Part shown: piece by piece, positions 53,377 to 64,000 of the stretch | Layout of the letters: each line of letters opens with the position of its first letter | Numbering within the stretch: position 1 is the stretch's first letter | DNA from: Tubulanus polymorphus | Lineage: Eukaryota; Nemertea; Palaeonemertea; Tubulaniformes; Tubulanidae | Reading direction: 5' to 3' | Length of the DNA: 64,000 bases | Assembly (NCBI RefSeq): GCF_964204645.1 | Contig: NC_134027.1 | Coordinates: forward strand, 1-64,000 | Position numbers and translations under genes: made by a program | Notes under the pieces: model-generated | Told to the model about the DNA's origin: nothing | What the model saw: only the letters and a program-made list of their open reading frames with translations | Database searches by the model: none

Positions 53377-56300
53377 GCTGCTGGTGCTGCTGGTGCTGCT
53401 GACTTAAACGGTCCTCGCGCAAATATTTGAATTCGCTTTCGAGACGGTAATATGTTCGGACCCGGTAATAAATCTCGAGTCGACACTGAAAAAATACTGC
53501 AGATAAAAGGCGTCAAATCATTTATTACGACTTGGCACCCGAGTCTGGTACAGAAATCATGACATCTCGACTTAACGTCTTGCGGTGCTATGAGTTGACG
53601 TCTTATGCATACAAATCCGATCAGATATTAGTCGTCGAGACTGGTCCGGATAGAATGTTGAAATATGCATGCATAAGATAGTAAAATGAAAAGTAAATGG
53701 CTTTTCGCTAATCAACGACAATGATCTATATTGATTTAGGAGGCATTAGGAAAGTGTCGAGGGGGAAATTACGAGGAAAAAGATGGTTTAGATATGAGCA
53801 TGTCGCGCTACGTACATTGAACAGACGACCTTCACTGATAACTCGCTATCAGACACTGTTTTCTTCTTATTACATCTTCTTAGGTGAAACAGAGTTTTAA
53901 AAATACCTTAATAAAAATCATTTTATAATTTAATGAATATTATTTATTCATTAAAGATGGTTATCTGTTTGATTTGATATCTTTTAAGTGATAAAAAGTT
54001 TTAAAGATATTTTAAAAAGTTTATCTTTTGAAACATCTTTAACTGTTATTCTTTTTTCAATTAGGTTTTCTCTGAAATATTCTTTAAACGATTCAATTAG
54101 GCTATTACTCGAGGAAACATTTCAGACTCTCATTTTTACTGTTAGATTTTATATCGTTTTTACAACACGGTTTGAAGAGAGAGCGTTTCATTAATGTTTA
54201 TAATTTTTAGTAAATCATTACTATTTTCTCTGAAAAAATTCCAAGTGATTCTATCATTTTGTTAATTTCATCTGAAGCATTTAATGTTTTTTTTTTAAAT
54301 CTAAAATAGGGATTATTTATTTTTCATTTATTTGATTGGTAGATTTCGTTTGATTTGTTTTGATTCGGTATCCCTTACAAACCCACCACACCTGCCGGCT
54401 ATGTTTAATATGAAAGCGATTTGAAGGAGCAGCAGCAGCAATAACTGCTCCACACAGCATCATCAGCAACAATAATAACTTCATCATTTATTGAACACAT
54501 TTCCTATTCGACTATAAAATACACCGCGACCTTTTCATTAAACGCTTTGTCGCGTTTTTATCGCCGACTCTCTCAGTCTCACAAACCCGGAGTGATATTA
54601 ATACCGCCACCAGTTTCACCTGATAAATCACTTCTTCTTATTAATAATATCAACACACGGTGAAAGTGCTTGATCCCAACTTCCTGAGTAGTCGAACCCC
54701 ACTGCGCAGCTGTCAACCGAACACGAATACATAATCATTTATAAAGATTGATCAGCATTATTTCACAGTTCCACGCGATAATAGTCCTTTCTGTATTGAG
54801 AAGCTTATTACACGTCTTTAAATATTCAATAGTTTGCTGCCCATTTTTTTTCTGATACAGCGGCGACGGAGCTCTGCGTGCCGGTATCAAATAAAAATAT
54901 TTTAATTAACCAAACCAACATCAATAGGAGAGGCTACATTAGTCAATTGTTAATGGTAATCATAGGGAACCCATTCGTGTAAATATAGGTGAATATGTGA
55001 ATATATGTTTCTATGAGAAACTGTGTATGAAAAATGCATGATGTAATTACGACGAGTTAAACACTGGTTTCTGGAGAGTTCGAATAGCATGCGATGAAAT
55101 GATATGATCATTTGCGAAATGAGTCTCGGGGTCTGACTGGTGTTGGTGCTGCGGTTGGTGGTGGCGCAGGGTCGGGAATTCTGAGTTTAGATAATTACTC
55201 CCATGTCAGGTAAAATACATCGTGACGCACGCAATAAATAGTTCTAAACCTGAATATATATGAATACATTAATTATAGGCAGGATTTCCTTCGTTCTTAA
55301 TAGAAATGAATAATCAGCGAGTTATAGAGGGAAGGTTGCTAGAATTCTCCTGGGCGGACGTAGACCTGGGTAAATCATGCGGTGAAATGAAATTACTTGA
55401 CGCGTCATTTATGAGGTAAAAGGATAAAAACCAATTGATTCATTCAATGACCATCAGAAGAAAGTTCTACGCGCTGCCTTTTGAGGCTTGACAGTAAAAA
55501 TCAAGCTGTTTGATGATTTACTTGACCCAAGGCTTCGGTAACCACGATATATGTGTGGTGATTCCAATCGCAAATTAGGGATTCAAATCAGAAAATTCGT
55601 CATCGAGAAATAGACCCCAACAAGGAAGCGAGGAAGCGAGGGAGCGAGGATCAGGCGTTTTATCGAAAATTAATTGTGAAAATTTACGGATAAATCGATT
55701 TCTAATTCATTATTATTAATGACGTGAGATTTTTGAATTCAACTTCAAGATAAGAGACAAACTGCATATTGAAAATAAGATTAACGAGGCCTCGATCAGC
55801 GCAGAAAATCTCAGAGACCTTCGCGACAAATTTTCACCCTTGTAGGCCCGCAATGCGTGAAATAGTCTCCTATATAAATTGATGATTCTAACAGCGCGCA
55901 GAATCACGGAGAACTTCAAGATGAATATCGCATCTCGTATACGTGCTGCCACCTGGCGGATACATCTGCGAGACAGATGCATCAGTTATTGGTGTATTAA
56001 ATATCACCTCGATATGAGATATGCTTTTACTGCAAGATTAGATTACAATATCTCAAATTCCTACATTCACTAACACACGTGTTCAACACGCATTCATCAA
56101 ACTCTTCAAATCGTTTTAGCAGCCGAGCAAGTTTTAATGCATTTTTCTAATACTGCGGCTTCGCATACCACATTTTCACAATATTTATTCCTAATTGTCA
56201 GTTCTGACTTTGTTGCTGTTAAAAATGGATTCTGTCTGTGGTCTAGATGCGCCGCAACCTTCCTGTGTTCTATGAATAGTAAAGCTATTTATCGGCTTTC

Positions 56301-59300
56301 ATAACCAAGACACCGCGGCTTAAGAAGCCTCAGAAAAAGTCAGACGTTTAATTCGGTTGAAGTCATAATGATATAAGCCTATAAACTTTATGATATAAGA
56401 TACCGAGGATTTTGAGGTCGCATTTCAAGGATTATCCATAATTTGTTTGGCTTTGTAGGATTATTTTCGAGGGATCGATCGGTCGTGTTGAAGAAGCCCT
56501 TCTCAATTCTACAGGGACATCTTCGCTAGACTTAGTCACGTACAGGAGGCTTCGTTCATATAATAAAAATACACTAAACAAAGTAAATTATTTCGGAAAA
56601 TTGCAAAAAAAGGTTTAAAGAATATCAAAATTACGAACGCAAGTTATTTACATGAGAAACATTAATTTGCTCTTAAAGAAATTCATGAAATTTGCATTGG
56701 CTTCTTTGATGTTAATCATATATTTTGGAAAACACTTTGGTCGGCAAAACAGGTTTAGAATCGTCGAATATACAGTTACCGCCGAAAGAAACAACATTCA
56801 ATCGCGTTTGAATATTCAGGCATTTTCTTTAAAATCTGAATTCCGTTTGATGGTATAATTGCATTCTGGTCAGGTATAGAGTTATATCAATATTAATGGT
56901 CTCGGCGCGGGCTCCCGAGTCCCTGGCCACGATTTATGACAAATTTCCTTTTAAAACTCACTAGACAGCTCATTAAATTTTCATTACATACAAAGATAGT
57001 TATTAATTCTGGACTCGTTTTCTTTTTTTCCGTCGCTTTATGCATCATCATTTCCGAGGTCTCTCGGCGAAAACAGAAGGAGCAACGAATCCTCAAAGCG
57101 AATTAACTATCGTCTCGAAATGGCGCACGAAATTGTTTGAAATCGAACTCAATTCTGCCTCTTAACTCGAGATCAATCGGTTACTTTTCAATTCCCGGTT
57201 GAATTCAAGATAATAATTTCATAAATTTATTTTCTGTATATCGTCTACTGCGAACGCGTCGAGAGGAATCTATTCACAATATCGCGTTTATTCTTCATGT
57301 CGATTGGTTTAACCTTTGTCACCGGGAATGATGAACCTGTCGCAGCGAGGGGTGAGAAACCGATCAGCTTGTAAACCTCGCACTACGCGCTCTTCAGTAG
57401 CTATTGAATTGTAACAATGCCTTTTTATTAGCAATGTTTATCGACGAATTTCGAAACTTTTTTTTTGTCAGAAGATTTAAATAATGTGGGGCTCACGGGA
57501 CAGCCCTGCCGTACACCTCTTTCTAAAGAAAAAGCCGTTGCTTGTGATTCTAGACATATTAAAATATTATATTCGATTAGAATTTAAATTCGATTTTCGC
57601 CAAAGCCAAAAGATTTTAAAGTTTTTAATGCTAATCAACAACACGATCGAAAGCTTTCATTCTGATCATTATTGTTACCAAAATATGCATCTAAATCATC
57701 ACCATTGACTTCATCAATAAAGTCTATAATTAGGGACAGTTGTGAAACCGGGTCCAGAACCTTAATTCATTTCGAAGAGTTCTAACCGACCTGCAACTGT
57801 GGGAGACTCATGATCGCCAAGGCGAAGGGAAATCTCATTGGCAGAAAAGATTTTAGATTTTATTTCATCTTTGCAAACTGAGGGTATTAACATCCTGTAG
57901 CGCGCAGATCCCAAACGCAGTTGTTCGCCTGGAAATCGTCTGGATGTGAAATTAATTTTCAATTCGACATAAGATTTTTTCAGGTTTCATGTCAGCTATC
58001 AGATATTCGGAAAGGTTAATCAGGTCTGATGAAGCGGGCGCATACACTGCCGAGTCGTTTAAAAGTCTTCCTTCTAAATACCGCAGAAATTAATCAACGA
58101 AAAACTTATCCAATTTCAATTGTGACATTTTTCATTTGATTGCTAGACATTTTGCGACTCAAAAAGTCAGACAGGGCACAGTTCACAGGCATTGATAAGA
58201 TTTCTTCATTAAATTCAGCCCGATTGACATCGAATTAGTTTTGCTATTCAGTGTAAAATGAAATAAGATATGTTGGTGTTGTTGGTGTTGCTGTTGCTGG
58301 TGATATTTTGTAAGGTATCGCGGGTCAAGATTATAGAGTTGCGATGACATGAAGAAAATATCAATCTCAAAGTGTTGCCCGTAAAGAGCCTTCTTCAGAA
58401 TTCTGTCGCAAATTTTCTGAGCATTACGACGACGGTTCGCGAGTTGTTAATTTGACCAGAGACAGTTGAAATTAGTTCAGTTTTGATTGTTCATGTAAAG
58501 GAGTCAAACTGTAACCGAACATTGGATCTAGATTCACTGATCCACGACATACGTTCAAATATCTACGATTAAAATTGGCCACAGTTTTCACAGTTTGCTG
58601 TCGATAGGAAAGGGAAACATTTACAGATTCAATTACCCAATTGAACCGGTTTCAAGTAGTATCGAACTTGCGTCTAATTGAAACTGAAAACGTCAGCGTG
58701 AATTTCTGATTCTCGTCTGTTATACGAAACAGATGAGAATCAAACTAGAGCTAATATTTACCGAATCGATGGAGTAGAGTTCATTGTCTACCAGGATATT
58801 AATTATCAATATTAGTAGTCTATTGAACGGGGGCCACTCGTGGAGAGGGGTTAATGAAATCCGATTGACACTAACACGTAAACTATGACGTAATTGAAGC
58901 ATCTGTCGTCGGTGGCGGCGCGTCGGAAGCTGGCGATGATGTGACCCGTGGACAGGCAGCAGCTAGCGGCCATTTGTAATCGGCGTTCTAATCGACGCGA
59001 TCAACCGAACAAAGTAAAGATGTCAGATGAGAGATAGAGAGATGGTTAACACGAGTGTAAACTACATATCAAACGCGATATACACGGAAAAGTAGTTTCT
59101 ACTTTTCTTTGTGATGATGCACGACCACAAAAGTGACAGACTTCTCCTAATCGTAGAGGTCGCAAACCTCTCATCAGAGAGGTGACTAGCCGACTTACAG
59201 ACAGGTCGCAAACCTCTCATCAGAGAGATGACTAGCCTACTTACAGACAGGCCGCTGACCTCTCGTCAGAGAGGTGACTAGCCTACTTACAGACAGGCCG

Positions 59301-62300
59301 CTGACCTCTCGTCAGAGAGGTGACTAGCCTACTTACAGACAGGCCGCTGACCGCTCGTCAGAGAGGTTACTAGCCGACTTACAGAGGTTACCTCGTAGAC
59401 GTTGCAGAATTCTCACACGCCTCCTCTCTACGGAGACCATCAAAGCACAAATGATCTATCTCTAGGACAAGATCTATTTTCAACATATCAGAAATACTTC
59501 ATAAAGATATTTGCACACAAGGCGATGAAAAAAAAACTAAATTTTGGGCTCAGTGTTCAAGAATCCTCGGGCTTTTCTTGAAGCCGGTTTCAATTTCTTA
59601 GATTGGTAGGATCCGTGTATTAATCCGGTCTCGACCTTTTGAGTAGCCTAATTACGACGGGGTTAATAGTCCAATAGCTTCACAGTAATCGATTACTGGT
59701 TGAGTTACAGTGTGAAGTGTTGACACTAGTGTAACTCACTGTATCTGGTTCGCAGTTGTCGCTGAGAGAAACGACAACATCCGCGACATCTTCCATCACG
59801 TTTCATTTCACTCACATGTCAAAATAATCACTGAATTATGCCTGATATGATGATAAGCCATTCTGACATCGTGAAACGAAACTCAATCGATCATTTAATT
59901 ATTCTCTATAAAAACTGCTTCATTCCCGATCGAGTCGAAAGCCTTTTTATGATAATCGACGATTCACTGCGTGAACTAATTTGTAATATATTGTCATTGT
60001 CACGATTCAGATGAAAATTCCTGAACTGGAAACTGAAGATATTCGAACCTAACAATAGAATATTTCTATATTGATTCAACTTCTTCGTGATGAATTCGAC
60101 TAAATTGAGTAAATGATGATTTTAATAAATAAGCCTTTTCTTGATATACTTTTTTGAAGCCGGCATAACCAGACACATGGCTTGAATATTTTACTGTAGA
60201 TCAAATATTTGAAATAAACTACTAATTTTGACTCGGAGTCTAATCATTATAACTGTGGAACTTGGTCCCAAAGAATTTAGGAATCTTCATATCTAATACA
60301 TAAGAATGCTAACAAAAGTCTACTAACAAATAAAAGTTTATCGACGAAACAATAATTTGATTTTGGGAGGAATAAGCAAATTTACATAATTATTATCTTA
60401 CTACTTTTATCTTAAGCCATTGGTGCCGCGAAGGTAGAAATTGCTTCTGGAAATGGCCGGCGAGCGATGATAAATGGGTCATTAGGAAAAGGTCATTTTC
60501 ACGGATTATCATCGAGAAAACCTTCTACAACTGATTAATTTCTGATGACCAGATATAATAACGACCGCCGATAAGTAATCACGACTGGTAAATATAGAAA
60601 GGCGTCTTACCGTCGTGTAGAAGGCGATGTAGTAACAGCCAGGAGAAGACGTTCACAGTGAAAAAATAGTTTCTCTTGATCCCGTGGGTGTTAAGTTAAT
60701 TATCGCATTAATAAAGCCTTTCATACGATCTCATTTATCATAATACAGAGTATAATTGTGAACGGTTCACTGAGCCAATTATCAAGCGTGCCCTGGACAC
60801 AAGCGACAAGCCGGTGCTTAATGAATGACCAGTCCCCAACACAAAGTCTACGTCCAATTTATATGAATCGTTATTATATGGAGTGAAATATATCATAACA
60901 ATTCTCTTCTTTCATTTTAACCCGACTTAAAGTCAACTAGCATTGTTAGATGGACTCAGCTAAAGTAGCTTTAAATCTTTGCCAATAACTTAGGCTTTTT
61001 AAATCTAAGATCGATTATAGATTGATGTCGAAGTTATGGCAGTAAGACCCTTAGTTAGGGTGATGCTGTATTTGGAATCTACAAAAAGCATTTGATACGT
61101 GGTTTCAACCGAATCATCTAAAATCTACTAAAACGTCAAACCGATGCATTACAGATATTTTGAGCAGTTTAAAAAGTGAGAAAGGACTATAAACAGTTCA
61201 ATGTTAAAAATCGATAAAAAGCCTTTGATACGATTCAGATACAATTTTCTATTGAAATGAAAAAATTCTTGCTATCGTGAGAAGAGACACTAAAGGGTTA
61301 AAGTATCAAGTTAAACTCTTTATTAAAAATTGTCATCACCCTTTATTCAGAAATCGATCCCAGTCCTGTTCAACACGTCCATCATAACTAAACCGATTAG
61401 GAGTAATTTTAATCCTCGACTGAAAATTCACGTCTGTCACAGAGCGTGTTTAAATCGATCGATATCATAGAAAAAATCGTCTGTTACGATTCGCCGTTAA
61501 AACAGTAGAAATTGTTCACAGGATATGATTGCTTTATAAGGAGTTGTCTTAAGACTTTCAGTAAACACTAGTTCAACACTCCATCATATTGTGTAAATGT
61601 TGAAGCTAGGATTAGAGCGCGTTCGCTTGAATGTCAAATTATGAGAAAATTATTGGAAATTTGAGCAAAGGGAAACAACCGGCTTTTAACAATGAGATTG
61701 ATAATCCTTATCCGATTTGACGTGGGTGTCATTTACGACAGGCACCAGTTTATTAACCCATTCTACTCTTAACCCATACCCCACAGTTAAACAAGCTCTA
61801 TCATTGACTCCTTAAGAGTGATTGATATATTATAATGGCTTCTCATAACGTGTTCGGGTATTGTGTGATTTCTGCGCATTTTTGACGAACGGCAGTGATG
61901 GAAGAGAGATGGGGAGAGGGAGAGAGAGGAGAGAGTAGAGAGGAGAGAGGGGGAGGGGGAGGGGAGAGGGGAGAGGGGAGAGGGGAGAGAGAGAGGGGAG
62001 AGGGGAGAGGAGAGAGGAGAGAGGAGAGAGGAGAGAGGGGAGAGGAGAGAGGGGAGAGGAGAGAGGGGAGGAGAGGAGAGAGGAGAGAGGGGAGAGAGAG
62101 GGGAGAGGAGAGAGGGGAGAGGAGAGAGGAGAGAGGAGAGAGGAGAGAGGAGAGAGGAGAGAGGAGAGAGGGGAGAGGGGAGAGGAGAGAGGAGAGGAGA
62201 GAGGGGAGAGGAGAGAGGGGAGAGGAGAGAGGAGAGAGGAGAGAGGAGAGAGGAGAGAGGAGAAGTGAACAAAATGAGATTTCCATTTGTCGAATTATGA

Positions 62301-63006
62301 TAATTTCAATTACATGGTGTTAACAATCTGTAGAATGTTGCGAGTGAATCAGGCCGTTTCGCTCAGAGCTGATGCTGCTATAAATTGATGTTCATTTGAT
62401 TCATCTCGCATCAATATTTAGTTTCGCGCGAATCTCTAATTATATCGATTAGCAGATTACATAATCGAGGGCTCCGACCAGCGAGCGGCAACCTGCAGTT
62501 ATTACACAAGGAGATGTCATAAGCCCTCTGCCGTATTATTGGATTATTCGGCGCACTATAGAAATGTGACAATTACAATAATTCGAGGTGAAATTGCTGT
62601 AGGGGACTCTCAGTGTCGAGATGCTGTGAATTACAATATGGCAGATTTAGAGATGTTGATCCCCAGCGATCAAAGGATAATTATCATTTTAGTTCTGGGT
62701 CGTGATTGCATTTAGAGTTTCAAATTAGAACGTGTCTCTATTTCTGAGTCCGTGACGGGGTGTGAAAACAAACAACATTTGACTTTCCGCGAAATATTAT
62801 ATGGAATCTAGGGTTCAATGTAAAATAGTTTAATAAGATAAGGGTCAATATTGAAATAGTCTTAGTGGCCTTACCTGTATGCGATCTGATATGTATCTGA
62901 AGAGCGCTGTCGCTTCCGAAAACTTTTTGGCAGAATCGGCATTTATGCTTAAAAAACGGGTCATCGCTAGCGTAAACAGACCGGTCGATACTACTGGAAT
63001 CTTTAT
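47071..63006 (-). CDS. sall: Spalt-like (SALL) zinc-finger transcription factor, 3' part
   Basis: Spalt proteins are nuclear repressors and homeotic regulators with paired C2H2 fingers. Exons on the minus strand are 63006-62875 and 50087-47071, joined in phase across a 12.8-kb intron, giving about 1048 residues. The finger pair [18 protein letters not shown] + [18 protein letters not shown] straddles the intron, and [20 protein letters not shown] follows, as in all SALLs. Counting from that Met (49983): fingers QCAICHRV...[18 protein letters not shown] and CPVCHKQF at about 204-288; [17 protein letters not shown] and [17 protein letters not shown] at 563-616, then [23 protein letters not shown] and [17 protein letters not shown] at 716-768; and a single finger [17 protein letters not shown] at 932-956. 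Linkers are Pro/Ser rich. The N-terminal exon (SRRK repressor motif, first finger) is off the right edge. Confidence 0.96.
53299..53402. repeat. (CTG)n / (CAG)n microsatellite in SALL intron
   Basis: About 25 uninterrupted GCT/CTG units (53299-53374), followed by CCG- and GGT-interrupted units to 53402. The SALL transcript would carry it as CAG. Confidence 0.97.
54330..54425. mobile_element. SINE body fragment
   Basis: TTTGATTTGTTTTGATTCGG, CCCTTACAAACCCACCACACC and CTGCCGGCTATG-like sequence match the 3' body of the SINE at 12684-12895. No head. Confidence 0.6.
59158..59378. repeat. 46-bp hairpin minisatellite in SALL intron
   Basis: About five copies of CAGGCCGCTGACCTCTCGTC plus AGAGAGGTGACTAGCCTACTTACAGA. 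The first two (about 59163-59250) are 58-60 bp apart with CGCAAACC variants. Each holds ACCTCTC-GTCA-GAGAGGT, a 7-bp stem. Confidence 0.9.
61895..62268. repeat. GA-rich (GAGAGGGGAGAG)n tract in SALL intron
   Basis: About 370 bp of near-pure purine sequence made of GAGAGGAGA and GAGAGGGGA blocks. Open in several frames (Glu/Arg/Gly plus strand; Leu/Ser/Pro minus strand); not coding. Confidence 0.97.
62875..63006 (-). CDS. sall: SALL internal exon (zinc finger KCRFCQKVF)
   Basis: 132 bp; acceptor GTTTTTACAG before 63006, donor GTAAGG after 62875. Encodes [19 protein letters not shown] followed by [19 protein letters not shown] and RSHTG. It has no Met and is short, so it is easily missed. It begins in phase with two bases of a codon from the upstream exon. 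Confidence 0.93.
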
Positions 63007-64000
63007 CTGTAAAAACAAGCGCGAATCAAAACCGTAAATTAGACAAATTTCAAACTGAGAATTTTGAGTTTATAAATATATAGGAATTGGGTGCAGTTTC
63101 GCGAAAAAGTTCAACTCATTTCATTGCAGTTCGGTTCTTCGTGTTTTCAATAAGATAGGTAATTCAAACTTGAATTTTAACCATTTTTGTGAAATTGGAC
63201 CCTGAAGACTCAATGATTATCGGACTCCAAATGAACAACACGTTATATAGGGGTCTAGTCGTTCAATCCGTGATGAAATCTATGAGCTATAACTAGCGAT
63301 GGAATGACTGAAAATTAACCGCAATTGAGAATTCTACCTAGAATCGAACAAAACAAACAGCTCAAAGACTACTGCATTATGATGGGTAAACTGACTCACG
63401 GGTTGGAGATGTGGATGACTGATAATTTACCAGAAATTAATATTTCTACTAAGAATTTCGATTTAGCAAAACATACATTCTGGTGGATCGTGAGACTGAT
63501 AGGCAATACACAAGATTGTGACGGGTTGTGGTTATTGCATAAATTGAAAAATCTCAAATTCTTATTTAAATTTAACAAACAAATATGTATTAGTGAGACT
63601 GAGTAATGAAGGAGAGAGGGCTATAGAAGTTCTGACTCATCAGTTTGAATACTGTTTTGACAGTTGCGATATTTATTACTGGAAGATTTAAAAGTTATTG
63701 TGGCTGCTGGCTTCACTCAAAATCATGATTGCTATAAATTTAAAATCAAAAATAATTACTGTTTTTTTGTAAATTCGTCGAGCAAGAAATCATTGGAATG
63801 TAGCGTTAACCTGGCTGAAAGCTTCAACCAAAATAATCACTATTGAATTGAAATAAAAAAAAATGTATAATTTTGAGCGATGTCGATTGCTAAATTGAAT
63901 GAAAATAAGCAGGCTATCATTTTCGAATAGTGTCAATCTTCACTCAGCGACAGTGGTCTTGAGAGAGGGAGAGCGAGAGAGGGAGAGAGAGAGGGGGGAG
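63007..64000. other. SALL upstream intron, partial
   Basis: Sequence between the 132-bp exon and the right edge. Two short plus-strand open stretches (63325-63606, with KNFDLAKHTFWWIVRLIGN; 63664-63846, with DCYKFKIKNNYCFFVN) have no recognisable family and no splice or promoter support. 63958-64000 is a GA-rich tract running off the window. Confidence 0.45.

Larger units (their letters stand above)
50088..62874 (-). other. 12.8-kb SALL intron
   Basis: Mostly unique AT-rich sequence without recognisable genes. Holds a family A fragment (50290-50370), the CTG tract (53299-53402), a SINE body (54330-54425), a 46-bp hairpin repeat (59158-59378) and a GA tract (61895-62268). Long stretches without repeats, such as 50.9-53.2 and 55-59 kb, contrast with the repeat density elsewhere in the window. 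They are candidate sites for conserved enhancers, which is inference. Confidence 0.5.

Noticed and set aside
53174-53516. Poly-Leu and poly-Ala open frames
   Set aside because: Translation of the CTG/CAG microsatellite inside a SALL intron.
61787-62323. Glu/Arg/Gly and Leu/Ser/Pro open frames
   Set aside because: GA-rich simple sequence; no coding support.
63325-63846. Two plus-strand open stretches of 93 and 60 residues in the SALL upstream intron
   Set aside because: AT-rich, no recognisable motif, different frames and no splice signals; possibly a decayed processed copy but unsupported.

Overview
The window is animal nuclear DNA. It has spliced genes with GT-AG introns, long introns, dense micro- and minisatellites, tRNA-derived SINE-like repeats and many palindromic MITE-like elements. 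The gene set (synapsin, TIMP, ALG-2/PDCD6, a spalt-like zinc-finger gene, a small four-helix membrane protein) and the compact exons fit a lophotrochozoan invertebrate such as a mollusc or annelid. That placement is inference; no species can be named from sequence alone.

Layout. 1-2040 is a 40-bp satellite. 2041-6175 is repeat-rich DNA with no exon seen. 6176-10329 (minus strand) is a complete four-exon TIMP gene encoding 212 residues. 12359-17624 (plus strand) holds the six 3'-terminal coding exons of synapsin, from the ATP-binding core to domain E. The 5' synapsin exons were not found and probably lie off the left edge. That would put TIMP antisense inside a synapsin intron, the arrangement known from flies and vertebrates. 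17.7-23 kb is intergenic with repeats. 23445-23993 is a single-coding-exon four-TM protein behind a clear TATA box. 24.2-32 kb is repeat-dominated: LINE remnants, and a 199/208-bp dimeric satellite at 28.7-31.3 kb.

32257-39776 (plus) is an ALG-2/PDCD6 penta-EF-hand gene. It carries two same-length, same-phase versions of the exon encoding EF-hand 1. Including both would shift the frame, so they look like mutually exclusive alternative exons. Its introns are packed with minisatellites (37, 18 and 42 bp), a foldback element and a piggyBac-type MITE.

40.0-44.3 kb is minisatellite DNA. Its main part is a 78-bp tandem array whose monomer carries a tRNA-like A box, B box and T-arm, interrupted three times by the same palindromic element. 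A smaller array with the same composite sits at 21.9-22.5 kb.

47071-63006 (minus) is the 3' part of a spalt/SALL transcription factor: a 3-kb terminal exon and, across a 12.8-kb intron, a 132-bp exon with the preceding zinc finger. Its first exon(s) lie beyond the right edge. The large intron contains a pure CTG/CAG tract and a hairpin minisatellite, and is otherwise mostly unique sequence that could hold developmental enhancers.

Nothing here resembles a prokaryotic system, a CRISPR array or a virus. The points most worth a second look are the ALG-2 alternative EF-hand exons, the TIMP/synapsin linkage with a 14-cysteine TIMP, and the tRNA-like satellite with its embedded palindromes.
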